Origin: an uncultured SAR86 cluster bacterium
GTDB lineage: Bacteria > Pseudomonadota > Gammaproteobacteria > Magnimaribacterales > D2472
DNA: 64,000 nt
NCBI GenBank assembly: GCA_902591565.1
Contig: CACJBC010000004.1
Coordinates: forward strand, 1-64,000
Direction: 5' to 3'
Positions 19,432 through 26,759 of this stretch are shown here, piece after piece (the stretch's first letter is position 1; every line of letters begins with the position of its first letter). A model generated the notes under the pieces. That model was not told the DNA's origin, did no database searches, and saw only the letters and a program-made list of their open reading frames with translations. The position numbers and the translations under genes are program-made.

Positions 19432-20512
19432 TTATTCTATCCTTTATATTTTTTCTTAAACACCCCCAAAAAAGCATAACGTCATAACTATGCAAGTCAC
19501 CATTAAAGTATCTTATTTTTTTATATCTATCAACTAATGGTCCTCGAGCTTCTAGAAGACCTGTTTTACTATTTAAAGCAGAAGTAAAGTCTTGCACACT
19601 ACTATATTGTATAGATTTATTTGATCTTGAGTGTAATGAGGAAAGTCTATCAGCAAAATCATAATTATCAGCCTTAGTAATTATTGAGCTATGGCATTCT
19701 GGTTGAGAAATCCACTCACTAGAGTTATTCCATGAAAATGGATTAATTCCATAAATTCTTTGATCCATGTATTCAAGACCCCATCCAGACGGTTTCCAGA
19801 AAATTGTTCTTTCACGAGCTCTTTTAAAGCCTTCAGCAACAGTACACCATGATAATAAACAATTAGTGTCATTAAAGTTAACTGATTTGGGAATAGATGG
19901 AAACAAAGTCTCATATTCTTTTTCAGGAATAATATATCCAATTACATACGCACAAATCATTCGTTTTTGAAGATCGGTATTTTGAATATACTTTGAAATT
20001 AAGCGTTGAGCATGCAGAGCACCTTGGCTATGTGACATTATGATGTAAGGTTTACTATCATTAAAATTTTCAATGAAATAATTAAAGGAATTAAGAATAT
20101 CTTCAAAAGCTAAATCATGAGCTTTGGTGCCATCAGAATCTTTAGCAAAATATGAATAGTAAGTAGCTTGCCTATATTCAGGAGCATAAATATTACATGA
20201 ATCATTAAATGGAGTTACTTGGTTAGATAACATTATCTCAGTTCTTTCATAAGTAGAATGATTTTTAGACATATCAGAATTCCAAGTTTGTTCAAAGCAA
20301 CCTGTTGGATGGATATAAAAAACATCAACATCATTCTTATTTCTATTAACTTTTAAGTTATTATCAGGAACAAAAAACTGATACCCATCTATATCTGGAT
20401 GAGCTGCCCATGAGTCTAAATTACTGTAATCAGGTGCTTTTGGGTGATCAGTGTCATCATAGGAATTAATAGGCTTTATTAGCTGTAAAAATTTTTCAAA
20501 AACCTCAGACAT
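19418..20512 (-). CDS. DUF3089 domain-containing protein (lipase-like alpha/beta hydrolase)
   Basis: A 364-residue protein. DVFYIHPTGCFEQTWNSD near 67-84 and the nucleophile elbow IMSHSQGALHAQRL (Ser at about 161) match DUF3089, an alpha/beta-hydrolase family whose activity is mostly unmeasured. DLHSYDVMLFWGCLRKNI near the end supplies the late conserved His. No clear signal peptide is seen. It sits between the PaaI thioesterase gene (14-base gap) and the secreted hydrolase gene (14-base overlap). Confidence 0.85.
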   Translation of the reverse strand: MSEVFEKFLQLIKPINSYDDTDHPKAPDYSNLDSWAAHPDIDGYQFFVPDNNLKVNRNKNDVDVFYIHPTGCFEQTWNSDMSKNHSTYERTEIMLSNQVTPFNDSCNIYAPEYRQATYYSYFAKDSDGTKAHDLAFEDILNSFNYFIENFNDSKPYIIMSHSQGALHAQRLISKYIQNTDLQKRMICAYVIGYIIPEKEYETLFPSIPKSVNFNDTNCLLSWCTVAEGFKRARERTIFWKPSGWGLEYMDQRIYGINPFSWNNSSEWISQPECHSSIITKADNYDFADRLSSLHSRSNKSIQYSSVQDFTSALNSKTGLLEARGPLVDRYKKIRYFNGDLHSYDVMLFWGCLRKNIKDRINAFI

Positions 20513-20526
20513 TAAATGAGTATATC

Positions 20527-20943
20527 TTAGAATGGACTATCAACTATCTTATTGGTGGCAGATGAAGTAGCAATTACGGTATTATTTTGATACAACACAG
20601 CTTCAGTAAAACAGATTGATTTACCCTCTTTGGTAATTTTAGCAACTGTTTTTACAGGGCCTGGTGCGCATGGTCTTAAAAACTTTACATCAATATCTAA
20701 AGTTAATGGTATTTGTTTACCTTGAGCTTTATATATTAAAAATTGAGCCATACAACAATCTAACATACCTGTTACAAAGCCACCTTGAACAACCATACCC
20801 TTTGAATGAGTTAACTCTTCTCCAGGCATAAACTCAACTACAAAAGAATCATCTTTAGGATATGCACTTGTAATATTAAATACTTTTAAAAATGGTGGGA
20901 TTTCTCTAAAAAATTCTGATATATCCTTCTTACTATCTGCCAT
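20527..20943 (-). CDS. PaaI-family hotdog-fold thioesterase
   Basis: A 138-residue protein of normal length for single-hotdog thioesterases. SKGMVVQGGFVTGMLDCCMAQF (around residues 47-68) is the active-site helix region, and DIDVKFLRPCAPGPVKTVAKI is the central strand block. Members hydrolyse acyl-CoA or aryl-CoA thioesters; the substrate is not predictable. It is the first gene after tRNA-Ser on this strand, 13 bases from the tRNA 3' end, and leads the operon with DUF3089, hydrolase and GPH symporter. Confidence 0.85.
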   Translation of the reverse strand: MADSKKDISEFFREIPPFLKVFNITSAYPKDDSFVVEFMPGEELTHSKGMVVQGGFVTGMLDCCMAQFLIYKAQGKQIPLTLDIDVKFLRPCAPGPVKTVAKITKEGKSICFTEAVLYQNNTVIATSSATNKIVDSPF

Positions 20944-20956
20944 TACAGTTACCGAT

Positions 20957-21048
20957 TGGCGGAGGGAGTGGGATTCGAACCCACGGTGCCGATGAAAGCA
21001 CGACGGTTTTCAAGACCGTTACAATAAACCAGACTCTGCCATCCCTCC
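20957..21048 (-). tRNA. tRNA-Ser (anticodon UGA)
   Basis: Read on the minus strand the 92 bases fold as a class II tRNA. The acceptor stem is GGAGGGA paired with TCCCTCC. The anticodon stem ACGGT/ACCGT holds the loop CTTGAAA with anticodon TGA. A long variable arm (TCGTGCTTTCATCGGCAC) is followed by the T loop GTGGGTTCGAATCCCAC. The discriminator is G and the 3' CCA is encoded. Class II shape, anticodon and discriminator all fit serine. The seryl-tRNA synthetase gene is at 50215. Confidence 0.96.
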
Positions 21049-21064
21049 TGATTCTGAAGTAGCT

Positions 21065-21092
21065 ATTTTATAGGGTTTTTTAAGTTTCGCAA
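21065..21092 (-). promoter_or_regulatory. Putative sigma-70 promoter of tRNA-Ser
   Basis: On the minus strand TTGCGA (-35) and TAAAAT (-10) are separated by 16 bases, and the tRNA 5' end lies about 16 bases beyond the -10 box. Spacing and position suit a tRNA promoter that may also serve the downstream thioesterase operon. The assignment is by eye only. Confidence 0.45.
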
Positions 21093-21121
21093 TTACTTTA
21101 ACTAATTCAGTTTTAACATAA

Positions 21122-21223
21122 TTAAGTATTATCTGAATCTTGATATTCTAAATCTGATTTATCAAAAATTTTCCTTTTCGATCTATTAAAAATTTTATTA
21201 AATAAATTTAATAACCATTTCAT
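21122..21223 (-). CDS. Small basic protein of 33 residues, function unknown
   Basis: Starts MKWLLNLFNKIFNRSKRK and ends in an acidic tail. The GGAGAAG ribosome-binding site stands 4 bases before the ATG, which is unusually good for this genome. The N-terminal 15 residues could form an amphipathic, membrane-associated helix next to a basic patch. I do not recognise a family. The 21049-21469 gap otherwise holds the tRNA promoter and one further tiny frame at 21312. Confidence 0.5.
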   Translation of the reverse strand: MKWLLNLFNKIFNRSKRKIFDKSDLEYQDSDNT

Positions 21224-21311
21224 AACTTCTCCAATAAACAATGTTCTTATATTTTGACATAATTAAGAATCAATAAATACAATCCAATTTTGGTTTGATA
21301 AAATTCACAAT

Positions 21312-21404
21312 ATGAGCAAAGATTACGAAGAATTCATAGAAAAGAATATCAAAAGCAAAAATTTAGACCTTAATTCAGTTGAAGTGACTATCGATATTAG
21401 TTAA
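21312..21404 (+). CDS. Possible 30-residue protein, function unknown
   Basis: Begins MSKDYEEFIEKNIKSKNLDL and ends TIDIS. Composition is protein-like (charged, helical first half, short strand at the end), but there is no clear ribosome-binding site and it stands alone between two minus-strand genes. It could be a genuine micro-protein or a gene remnant. It is reported only as a candidate. Confidence 0.3.
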   Translation: MSKDYEEFIEKNIKSKNLDLNSVEVTIDIS

Positions 21405-21469
21405 AAGTTGGTATTTAAACAGAATGGAATGGCTTGATAGCGCATTTAAAAACTTATAAATATAATTTA

Positions 21470-22291
21470 TTATCTTTTTATTAATATTGTAATGCCCAAA
21501 AATATTGGCCATAATCCAAGAAAAATTTCTCCAACATAAATTAGATTATATTCAGTTCCGTGTATAAGCACTGCAGTAAGATTAAAAATTGCTGCACATA
21601 TATAAATTATTCCTGCAGAAAAAAACCAGGTTGGATTTAGAGTAACCACACCAAGTAACGCAAATATTAATGTTGCAACAAAAAAAGATGTAAAGTCTTT
21701 TAGTAGTGCATTTTGAGCATTATCAGCTAAATCTTTTAAAATAAAACCAAAATCAGCTGCTGCAGTGTCAGGTGTAAATATCCAGTTCAAAGAAAATCCT
21801 AGAATTATATATGCATATAAGACACCTAAATATCTTATGATAAATGTGTAATCGTAGTTTTTTGATATTAAAAAGTAATAAAAATAACCACCAAAAAATC
21901 CAGCTAACCAATGTAATATTTTTCCTATAATTGTTCTGTTACCTCCTAGTAATTCCGATTCAAAAAGCAAAACAACCATTAAATACATAGCGATGCCAAT
22001 TGCACATGCGCCAGCAAATGCATATAAATACTTAGCATGAAAATTTATATATTTAGTTAGCAATCCTGTTACGCTAAAAGCTACTGCAAAACCAATTATT
22101 ACAACTCCATAAAGAAGTATGCCTAAACGCTGAAAATCAAATAGCAAAACCTCAAGTGACTTGAATATTCCGATAGGCATGTTTACTGAATTTAACCAAA
22201 TTAAATTTGATATGGATGAAATTGGTGTTATTAACATAACAGTGAATAAGGCAGCTGATAGAACAGCAAATGGATATTTTGCTATTTTCAT
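21470..22291 (-). CDS. Integral membrane protein of unknown function with C-terminal domain shared with the protein at 31704
   Basis: A 273-residue protein with about eight hydrophobic segments. I do not recognise the N-terminal half (GGNRTIIGKILHWLAGFFGGYFY at about 120-142 is its most distinctive part). The C-terminal 125 residues contain WIFTPDTAA, KDFTSFFVATLIFALLG and WFFSAGIIYICAAIFNLTA, which line up with the whole 125-residue protein at 31704 in the same order and spacing. The start is 2 bases after the stop of the sugar dehydrogenase gene, suggesting cotranscription. Confidence 0.75.
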   Translation of the reverse strand: MKIAKYPFAVLSAALFTVMLITPISSISNLIWLNSVNMPIGIFKSLEVLLFDFQRLGILLYGVVIIGFAVAFSVTGLLTKYINFHAKYLYAFAGACAIGIAMYLMVVLLFESELLGGNRTIIGKILHWLAGFFGGYFYYFLISKNYDYTFIIRYLGVLYAYIILGFSLNWIFTPDTAAADFGFILKDLADNAQNALLKDFTSFFVATLIFALLGVVTLNPTWFFSAGIIYICAAIFNLTAVLIHGTEYNLIYVGEIFLGLWPIFLGITILIKR

Positions 22292-22293
22292 TA

Positions 22294-23370
22294 CTATTTA
22301 GGTAAGATTTTAATTAATTTATTATTTGGACCGTCAGTAAGGAGATAAATATACCCTTTTGGTGAATCTTGAATATTTCTAAGTCTAAAATTCAAATCTG
22401 TAAATAAAGATTTTTGTATTGTTAAATCATTTATATTAATTTGTTTAACATCTTTAGATACCAATGCGGTTATTAAAAAATTATTTTTTAGTTCAGGATA
22501 AAGATCTTTTTCATAAAAAATCATATCAGATGGTGCTATTGATGGAATCCAGGTAAATAATGGCTGTTCCATACCCTCTTTCTCAGTAAATGGACTTATA
22601 ACAGCGCCTGAATAATCAATGCCGTATGTAATTGCAGGCCAACCGTAATTTAATGATGGTTTTATTATATTAAGTTCATCGCCTCCTTTTGGACCATGTT
22701 CGTGTTCATATATCTCGCCAGAACTTGTAATTACTAAGCCTTGCATATTTCTATGACCATATGAATATATGTCTGATAATGCATTTTTATATGATATAAA
22801 TGGGTTATCTTGAGGAATCGAACCATCTCGATTGATTCTAATAATTTTACCAAAATGATTATCTAGACTTTGCGCCTTCTCTCTATGATCATAACCATCG
22901 CCACTAGTTAAAAGTAAGGTCCCATCATTTAAAAAAGCAATTTTTGCACCCATATGTGCTGGCGATCTTCTATAAGCATTAGCTTCAAAAATAATCTTTC
23001 TATTTACCAGTTTATTATCTTTAAGTTCGGCTGAAGCTAAATAAAGAGTAATTTTTTTATTATCCTTTTTTGCAGAGTAGCTTATGTAAATTTTATTATT
23101 GGTATTAAAATCAGGATCTAAAACGACTTCTGAAAGACCTCCTTGACTTGAATATGCAACTTCTGGAATATTTGTAACATTAATAATAGATTTATTAGTC
23201 AGTGAAGCGATTCTTAATTTTCCAGGCATTTCAGTAAATAATATTTTATCTTCACTGAGAAAAACAAAGCTCCATGCATCATCTAAATTATCGAGAACAG
23301 TCTCAAACTTATATTCAGCAGATGAATGAATTGAGAATAAAAATAAAAATGAAGATAAATAAAATTTCAT
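22294..23370 (-). CDS. PQQ-dependent aldose sugar dehydrogenase (YliI/glucose-sorbosone dehydrogenase family)
   Basis: A 358-residue protein with a signal peptide (MKFYLSSFLFLFSIHSSA), so periplasmic. GLSEVVLDPDF, LLTSGDGYDHREKAQSLDNHFGKIIRINRDGS, YSYGHRNMQGL and GPKGGDELNII are the conserved blades of the beta-propeller that binds PQQ and calcium. It would oxidise aldose sugars in the periplasm and feed electrons to the respiratory chain. No PQQ synthesis genes are in the window, so the cofactor may be imported or made elsewhere. Confidence 0.9.
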   Translation of the reverse strand: MKFYLSSFLFLFSIHSSAEYKFETVLDNLDDAWSFVFLSEDKILFTEMPGKLRIASLTNKSIINVTNIPEVAYSSQGGLSEVVLDPDFNTNNKIYISYSAKKDNKKITLYLASAELKDNKLVNRKIIFEANAYRRSPAHMGAKIAFLNDGTLLLTSGDGYDHREKAQSLDNHFGKIIRINRDGSIPQDNPFISYKNALSDIYSYGHRNMQGLVITSSGEIYEHEHGPKGGDELNIIKPSLNYGWPAITYGIDYSGAVISPFTEKEGMEQPLFTWIPSIAPSDMIFYEKDLYPELKNNFLITALVSKDVKQININDLTIQKSLFTDLNFRLRNIQDSPKGYIYLLTDGPNNKLIKILPK

Positions 23371-23405
23371 AATACTTATAATAAATATATATATTATAAA
23401 TTATA

Positions 23406-23489
23406 TTAAAAACCTATAAATAATCTTATAAAGATAACAGGTATAACCAAGGATAAAAATAATAGTAATAAGAATTTCCATTTATTCAT
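23406..23489 (-). CDS. Candidate 27-residue single-span membrane peptide
   Basis: Starts MNKWKFLLLLFLSLVIPVIF and ends RLFIGF. It is one uninterrupted hydrophobic helix with basic flanks. There is no strong ribosome-binding site. It lies alone between the sugar dehydrogenase gene and a divergent set of other small membrane proteins. In such AT-rich DNA short hydrophobic frames arise by chance, so confidence is low. Confidence 0.3.
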   Translation of the reverse strand: MNKWKFLLLLFLSLVIPVIFIRLFIGF

Positions 23490-23534
23490 AACTCATAATA
23501 ATAGTATAAAAAATCTAGGTATAATTAACTTATA

Positions 23535-23618
23535 ATGGATTATACGACTTATTTAATTGGGAATATTATTTTTATAGCCCTTCTATATTGGGTAGTAAAA
23601 AATAAAAATAAGTTTTAG
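23535..23618 (+). CDS. Candidate 27-residue single-span membrane peptide
   Basis: Begins MDYTTYLIGNIIFIALLYWV and ends KNKNKF. The layout is a short periplasmic-type start, one membrane helix, then a basic cytoplasmic tail, a topology that obeys the positive-inside rule. The next small gene begins 28 bases later on the same strand. No family is recognised. Confidence 0.35.
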   Translation: MDYTTYLIGNIIFIALLYWVVKNKNKF

Positions 23619-23646
23619 TATCAACTAAACTATATAAAATATTATT

Positions 23647-23820
23647 ATGGAAACTGTTTTTATATATTCGATTATTTTTCTATTTATTGGCGGAATAATG
23701 TGGTCTTTTGAAGGTAGTAAATTCACCAACTATACTCAAAATATGGGTATGTTGCTTTTTTTTAAATTTAGTAAATGGTTTTTTGTAATCCTTGCATTTG
23801 GGCTTCCATTTATGAACTAA
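23647..23820 (+). CDS. Small two-span membrane protein of 57 residues, function unknown
   Basis: A continuous frame starting METVFIYSIIFLFIGGIMWS. It has two hydrophobic segments (about 4-19 and 36-54) joined by a hydrophilic loop with FEGSKFTNYTQ. It lies 13 bases upstream of the secreted 113-residue protein on the same strand, so the two may form an operon. I do not recognise a family. Confidence 0.5.
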   Translation: METVFIYSIIFLFIGGIMWSFEGSKFTNYTQNMGMLLFFKFSKWFFVILAFGLPFMN

Positions 23821-23833
23821 CGGATATGTATCA

Positions 23834-24175
23834 ATGAAAAAATTATTATCATTATCGTTTCTACTATTTTCTTTTAATGTATGGGCAGAGTATGATACAA
23901 AATGTTCTATTCTAATAACTAAAAGACTTCAATCAGCTGAAGATGCATATAAAGATGCTATAAATAAGATAAATTTGTGCAAAAAATATGACATTTTGTC
24001 TATTACAAGCTTTTTAGAGGAACCAATTTCAAAAGTTTATATCACAGACCTCATTCAAACTTATTGTATGTTTAATCATGAAATAATCACTCTGTTGGAT
24101 AAAAATACAAGTAATCTAAGTTGTGTTCATCGCGGTTTTCCACGAAATGAAAGAAAACTTATAATTAAAAACTAA
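23834..24175 (+). CDS. Secreted hypothetical protein, 113 residues
   Basis: Begins with a clear signal peptide (MKKLLSLSFLLFSFNVWA, cleavage expected before EYDTKC). The mature part of about 95 residues is helical and carries five cysteines (DTKC, NLCKKY, TYCMF, LSCVHR among them), so disulfide bonds in the periplasm are possible. No family is recognised. The structured region at 24186 follows directly. Confidence 0.6.
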   Translation: MKKLLSLSFLLFSFNVWAEYDTKCSILITKRLQSAEDAYKDAINKINLCKKYDILSITSFLEEPISKVYITDLIQTYCMFNHEIITLLDKNTSNLSCVHRGFPRNERKLIIKN

Positions 24176-24185
24176 ATTTTATTTA

Positions 24186-24324
24186 ACATAAATGTTGCTT
24201 TATGTAACATCTAGTCAATATTAACTTCATATGTGGCTACTATATTTGCAAATGAAAGTACTCCTCAACATCTAATAGATACTTTCATTTGATGGCAGGA
24301 ATAATCCCCTTACCTGCCATCAAA
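24186..24324. other. Structured intergenic region with three perfect hairpins
   Basis: Three perfect inverted repeats are packed in 139 bases. The first is ACATAAA/TTTATGT (24186-24205). The second is an 11-bp stem AAATGAAAGTA/TACTTTCATTT (24250-24290) whose 19-base loop begins CTCCTC on the plus strand. The third is a 12-bp stem TTTGATGGCAGG/CCTGCCATCAAA (24288-24324) with loop AATAATCCCCTTA. The last two share three bases. Neither strand has a U-tract after the strongest stem, so these are not ordinary intrinsic terminators. A small RNA or mRNA 3'-end processing element is possible; strand is undecided. Confidence 0.5.
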
Positions 24325-24326
24325 AC

Positions 24327-24707
24327 TTAAATACATAAATTACAGCCCATTAACACAAGAATTACTATTGATGGTAACCAAATTATTGGTCTAATCAGCT
24401 TATATTGATACAAATTTAAGATGGCTCCTATAAGATATAAAACCCTTAAGCCAAACCAAGCTTGAGCTAAGACTAAATTATCAACATTTAATATTATTGA
24501 TAATAATGCAAATGCAAGAAAGATAGGCAGCGATTGTCTTAGATTGTCGCTAGCCGAAGCCATTCGGGATGACAAAGATGTCATATTTGAAATGTCACCA
24601 CCAGTATAGGTCCACTGAATAAATGGAACCTTGTGTAGCGATAAGGTCATAGTTAAAAACAAATGGATTAAATAAAAAAATCCAACACATATGATTAAAT
24701 CAGACAT
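24327..24707 (-). CDS. MAPEG family membrane protein
   Basis: A 126-residue protein with four hydrophobic segments. ASDNLRQSLPIFLAFALL at about 50-67 and AQAWFGLRVLYLIGAILN at about 83-100 match the MAPEG family (membrane-associated proteins in eicosanoid and glutathione metabolism), whose bacterial members often have unknown substrates. I chose the ATG at 24707, preceded by GGGAGAG at good distance. An ATG at 24719 would consume that ribosome-binding site as coding sequence. Confidence 0.85.
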   Translation of the reverse strand: MSDLIICVGFFYLIHLFLTMTLSLHKVPFIQWTYTGGDISNMTSLSSRMASASDNLRQSLPIFLAFALLSIILNVDNLVLAQAWFGLRVLYLIGAILNLYQYKLIRPIIWLPSIVILVLMGCNLCI

Positions 24708-24750
24708 AAACTCTCCCAAATTATGTTTTAAATATTATTTTATATTAATT

Positions 24751-26706
24751 TTAATATTTTAGATGTTTTTTAAGTTCATCTAAATAAGGATCATAATTTT
24801 TCCAATAATCCAAACCAGATGTATAAATAGGTTGACGAACCTGTTGAGCACTTGGAGTTTTTACAGACCTTTTACTTTTATAAAATTCTATACATGCATC
24901 TTCAAAAGGCAATTTACAATAATCTAAAATTACCTTAACTGTATCTTCGAAATTATTTATTAGATCTTCATAATTTACGGATAATATTTGATTTGGTAAA
25001 ACTTTATTCCAATGATCCATAAGATCAACATAATTATTGTAATAGTTACCTAACCTTTCAAGGCTATAAGTAAATTCTTGACCCTCTGCAAACAACTGTT
25101 TGTAACAAGAAAAACAAGCTGACATAGAATTTCTTCTAATATCTATAATTTTTGCATTTGGTAAAATTAGTTTAATTAAGCCAATATGTCTAAAATTATT
25201 AGGCATTTTATCTATAAAATAGACCCCATCTTTTCTAAATACCTCTGAATCATTTATGTAGTTTTCACCTATCATCTTTAGTTGTGGCGCAGATAAAGAT
25301 AACAGTATATCCGGATAGCGAGATTCTTTATTTTGAGCCTTTCTTAAGTTCAATTTATGCGAGATTGCTAAAATATTAGGTAATTCATGTGTTGCATCTA
25401 CCTTGCTATGAGAGGCGAGTATTTGTTCAACCAAAGTAGAGCCTACTCTTGGCAAACCTAGAATAAATATTGGCTCATTTGATGAGTGACCCCAATTATT
25501 TTTAACTTCAAAGAGATCACTAGTACAGATTTCTATTTGATTAATACATTCGTTAGTAAAATCTTTAGTTTTATATTTAGTGTATGGAAGTTTTAAATCA
25601 TTTCCTTGTTTGTAATGATTAAAAGATTTTTTATAATCAGAAATATCTTCATAAGCCTTTCCAAGAGCAAAATGCATATATATTTTTTCTTCTTGATCAA
25701 GGTACTCATCTAATACCATCTCCTCAAGTTTTATAATTTCATTATCATCAAATTTATAAGTTTTTAGATTTGCTAAGCTCCAATATGCATCTCCACAAAA
25801 ATTGTTTATCTTATAGGATTTTTTATATGCATTTATTGAATTATCTATCTCCCCAAAATTTTTATATAAATGACCGCACGATAGATGCAATTGATAATTA
25901 GAGGGATTATTGTTAAGAATGTTTTTATATAAGTTTAATGCATCTTGTTGGTTGTCAGTTTGTTGAAGTGTTACAGCATAAGTAATTTGAGCATTTATAT
26001 CATTTGGAAATTTTTGATGCATTTTTTCTGCAAATTCAAGCGCTTGACCATATTTTTGTCGTTTAATTAAAATATTTATATATTGGATCAAGGTATCTAG
26101 ATTATTAGCATCAAATTCTAAACAACTTTCAAGTAAAAATTCAGCATCGTCATAAACATGCAATTCAGAGCATATAGTTGCTAATAATTTCATTCCTTCA
26201 ATATGATGAGGTGTATTTTGCAAATAATATCTACAAAGATCATCAGCTTTTTTTAGTTTACCTTCATGTATGAAGCTCAGAACTGATTTAAGTTCAGGAG
26301 GTAAATTTTTTAAATAAATTATATTTTTATCAGCTACTTTTATTATCTCTTCTGAAGCATTTTCTAACCCCAGAATACCAAGCCATGAAGCTTGAAGTGA
26401 AGGATTATACTTAACAGCTCTTAGATATGCCTTTAATGCTAGTTCTTTATTATTAAGTTTAAAATAGTTATGACCAAATTCTTGGTACGCTCTTCCATAA
26501 GTGGTATTTATTTTTAATAAGTTTGATAATGAATTTAATGCTTCTTCATATCTTTCTAAATATCTGAGATTAACGGACAAATAAAACCAATAATCTAACT
26601 CACTTAATTTTTTTTTATTTGATTCAATATAATTAAGAGAAACCTTGAACTCTTTTGAAGATATTAATTCTCGTATTTTATTATTTACTTTAGTATCTGA
26701 TTTCAT
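24751..26706 (-). CDS. TPR-repeat sulfotransferase (copy 1)
   Basis: A 651-residue two-part protein. Residues about 1-385 are tetratricopeptide repeats (for example YGRAYQEFGHNYFKLNNKEL and AQITYAVTLQQTDNQQDAL). Residues about 410-651 are a sulfotransferase domain with the PAPS 5'-phosphosulfate loop PIFILGLPRVGSTLVEQ at about 413-429 and a 3'-phosphate block with RRNSMSACFSCYKQ. TPR-sulfotransferases of this type resemble tyrosylprotein sulfotransferases and occur in marine bacteria; the acceptor is unknown. No signal peptide is seen. The protein at 34365 has exactly the same length and layout. A terminator separates it from the TonB receptor gene. Confidence 0.9.
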   Translation of the reverse strand: MKSDTKVNNKIRELISSKEFKVSLNYIESNKKKLSELDYWFYLSVNLRYLERYEEALNSLSNLLKINTTYGRAYQEFGHNYFKLNNKELALKAYLRAVKYNPSLQASWLGILGLENASEEIIKVADKNIIYLKNLPPELKSVLSFIHEGKLKKADDLCRYYLQNTPHHIEGMKLLATICSELHVYDDAEFLLESCLEFDANNLDTLIQYINILIKRQKYGQALEFAEKMHQKFPNDINAQITYAVTLQQTDNQQDALNLYKNILNNNPSNYQLHLSCGHLYKNFGEIDNSINAYKKSYKINNFCGDAYWSLANLKTYKFDDNEIIKLEEMVLDEYLDQEEKIYMHFALGKAYEDISDYKKSFNHYKQGNDLKLPYTKYKTKDFTNECINQIEICTSDLFEVKNNWGHSSNEPIFILGLPRVGSTLVEQILASHSKVDATHELPNILAISHKLNLRKAQNKESRYPDILLSLSAPQLKMIGENYINDSEVFRKDGVYFIDKMPNNFRHIGLIKLILPNAKIIDIRRNSMSACFSCYKQLFAEGQEFTYSLERLGNYYNNYVDLMDHWNKVLPNQILSVNYEDLINNFEDTVKVILDYCKLPFEDACIEFYKSKRSVKTPSAQQVRQPIYTSGLDYWKNYDPYLDELKKHLKY

Positions 26707-26718
26707 TTTTAATAAAAA

Positions 26719-26740
26719 AAGGCCAGTATAAACTGGCCTT
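26719..26740 (-). terminator. Intrinsic terminator after the TonB receptor gene
   Basis: AAGGCCAG and CTGGCCTT form an 8-bp stem with a 6-base loop. On the minus strand a run of seven T follows. It stands 20 bases after the receptor stop and just before the sulfotransferase start. Confidence 0.85.
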
Positions 26741-26759
26741 TTGATTCTAAATGTTTTTC

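Noticed and set aside
21421-21459. Eleven-codon frame MEWLDSAFKNL near 21424
   Set aside because: Too short, no ribosome site, and not distinguishable from chance.
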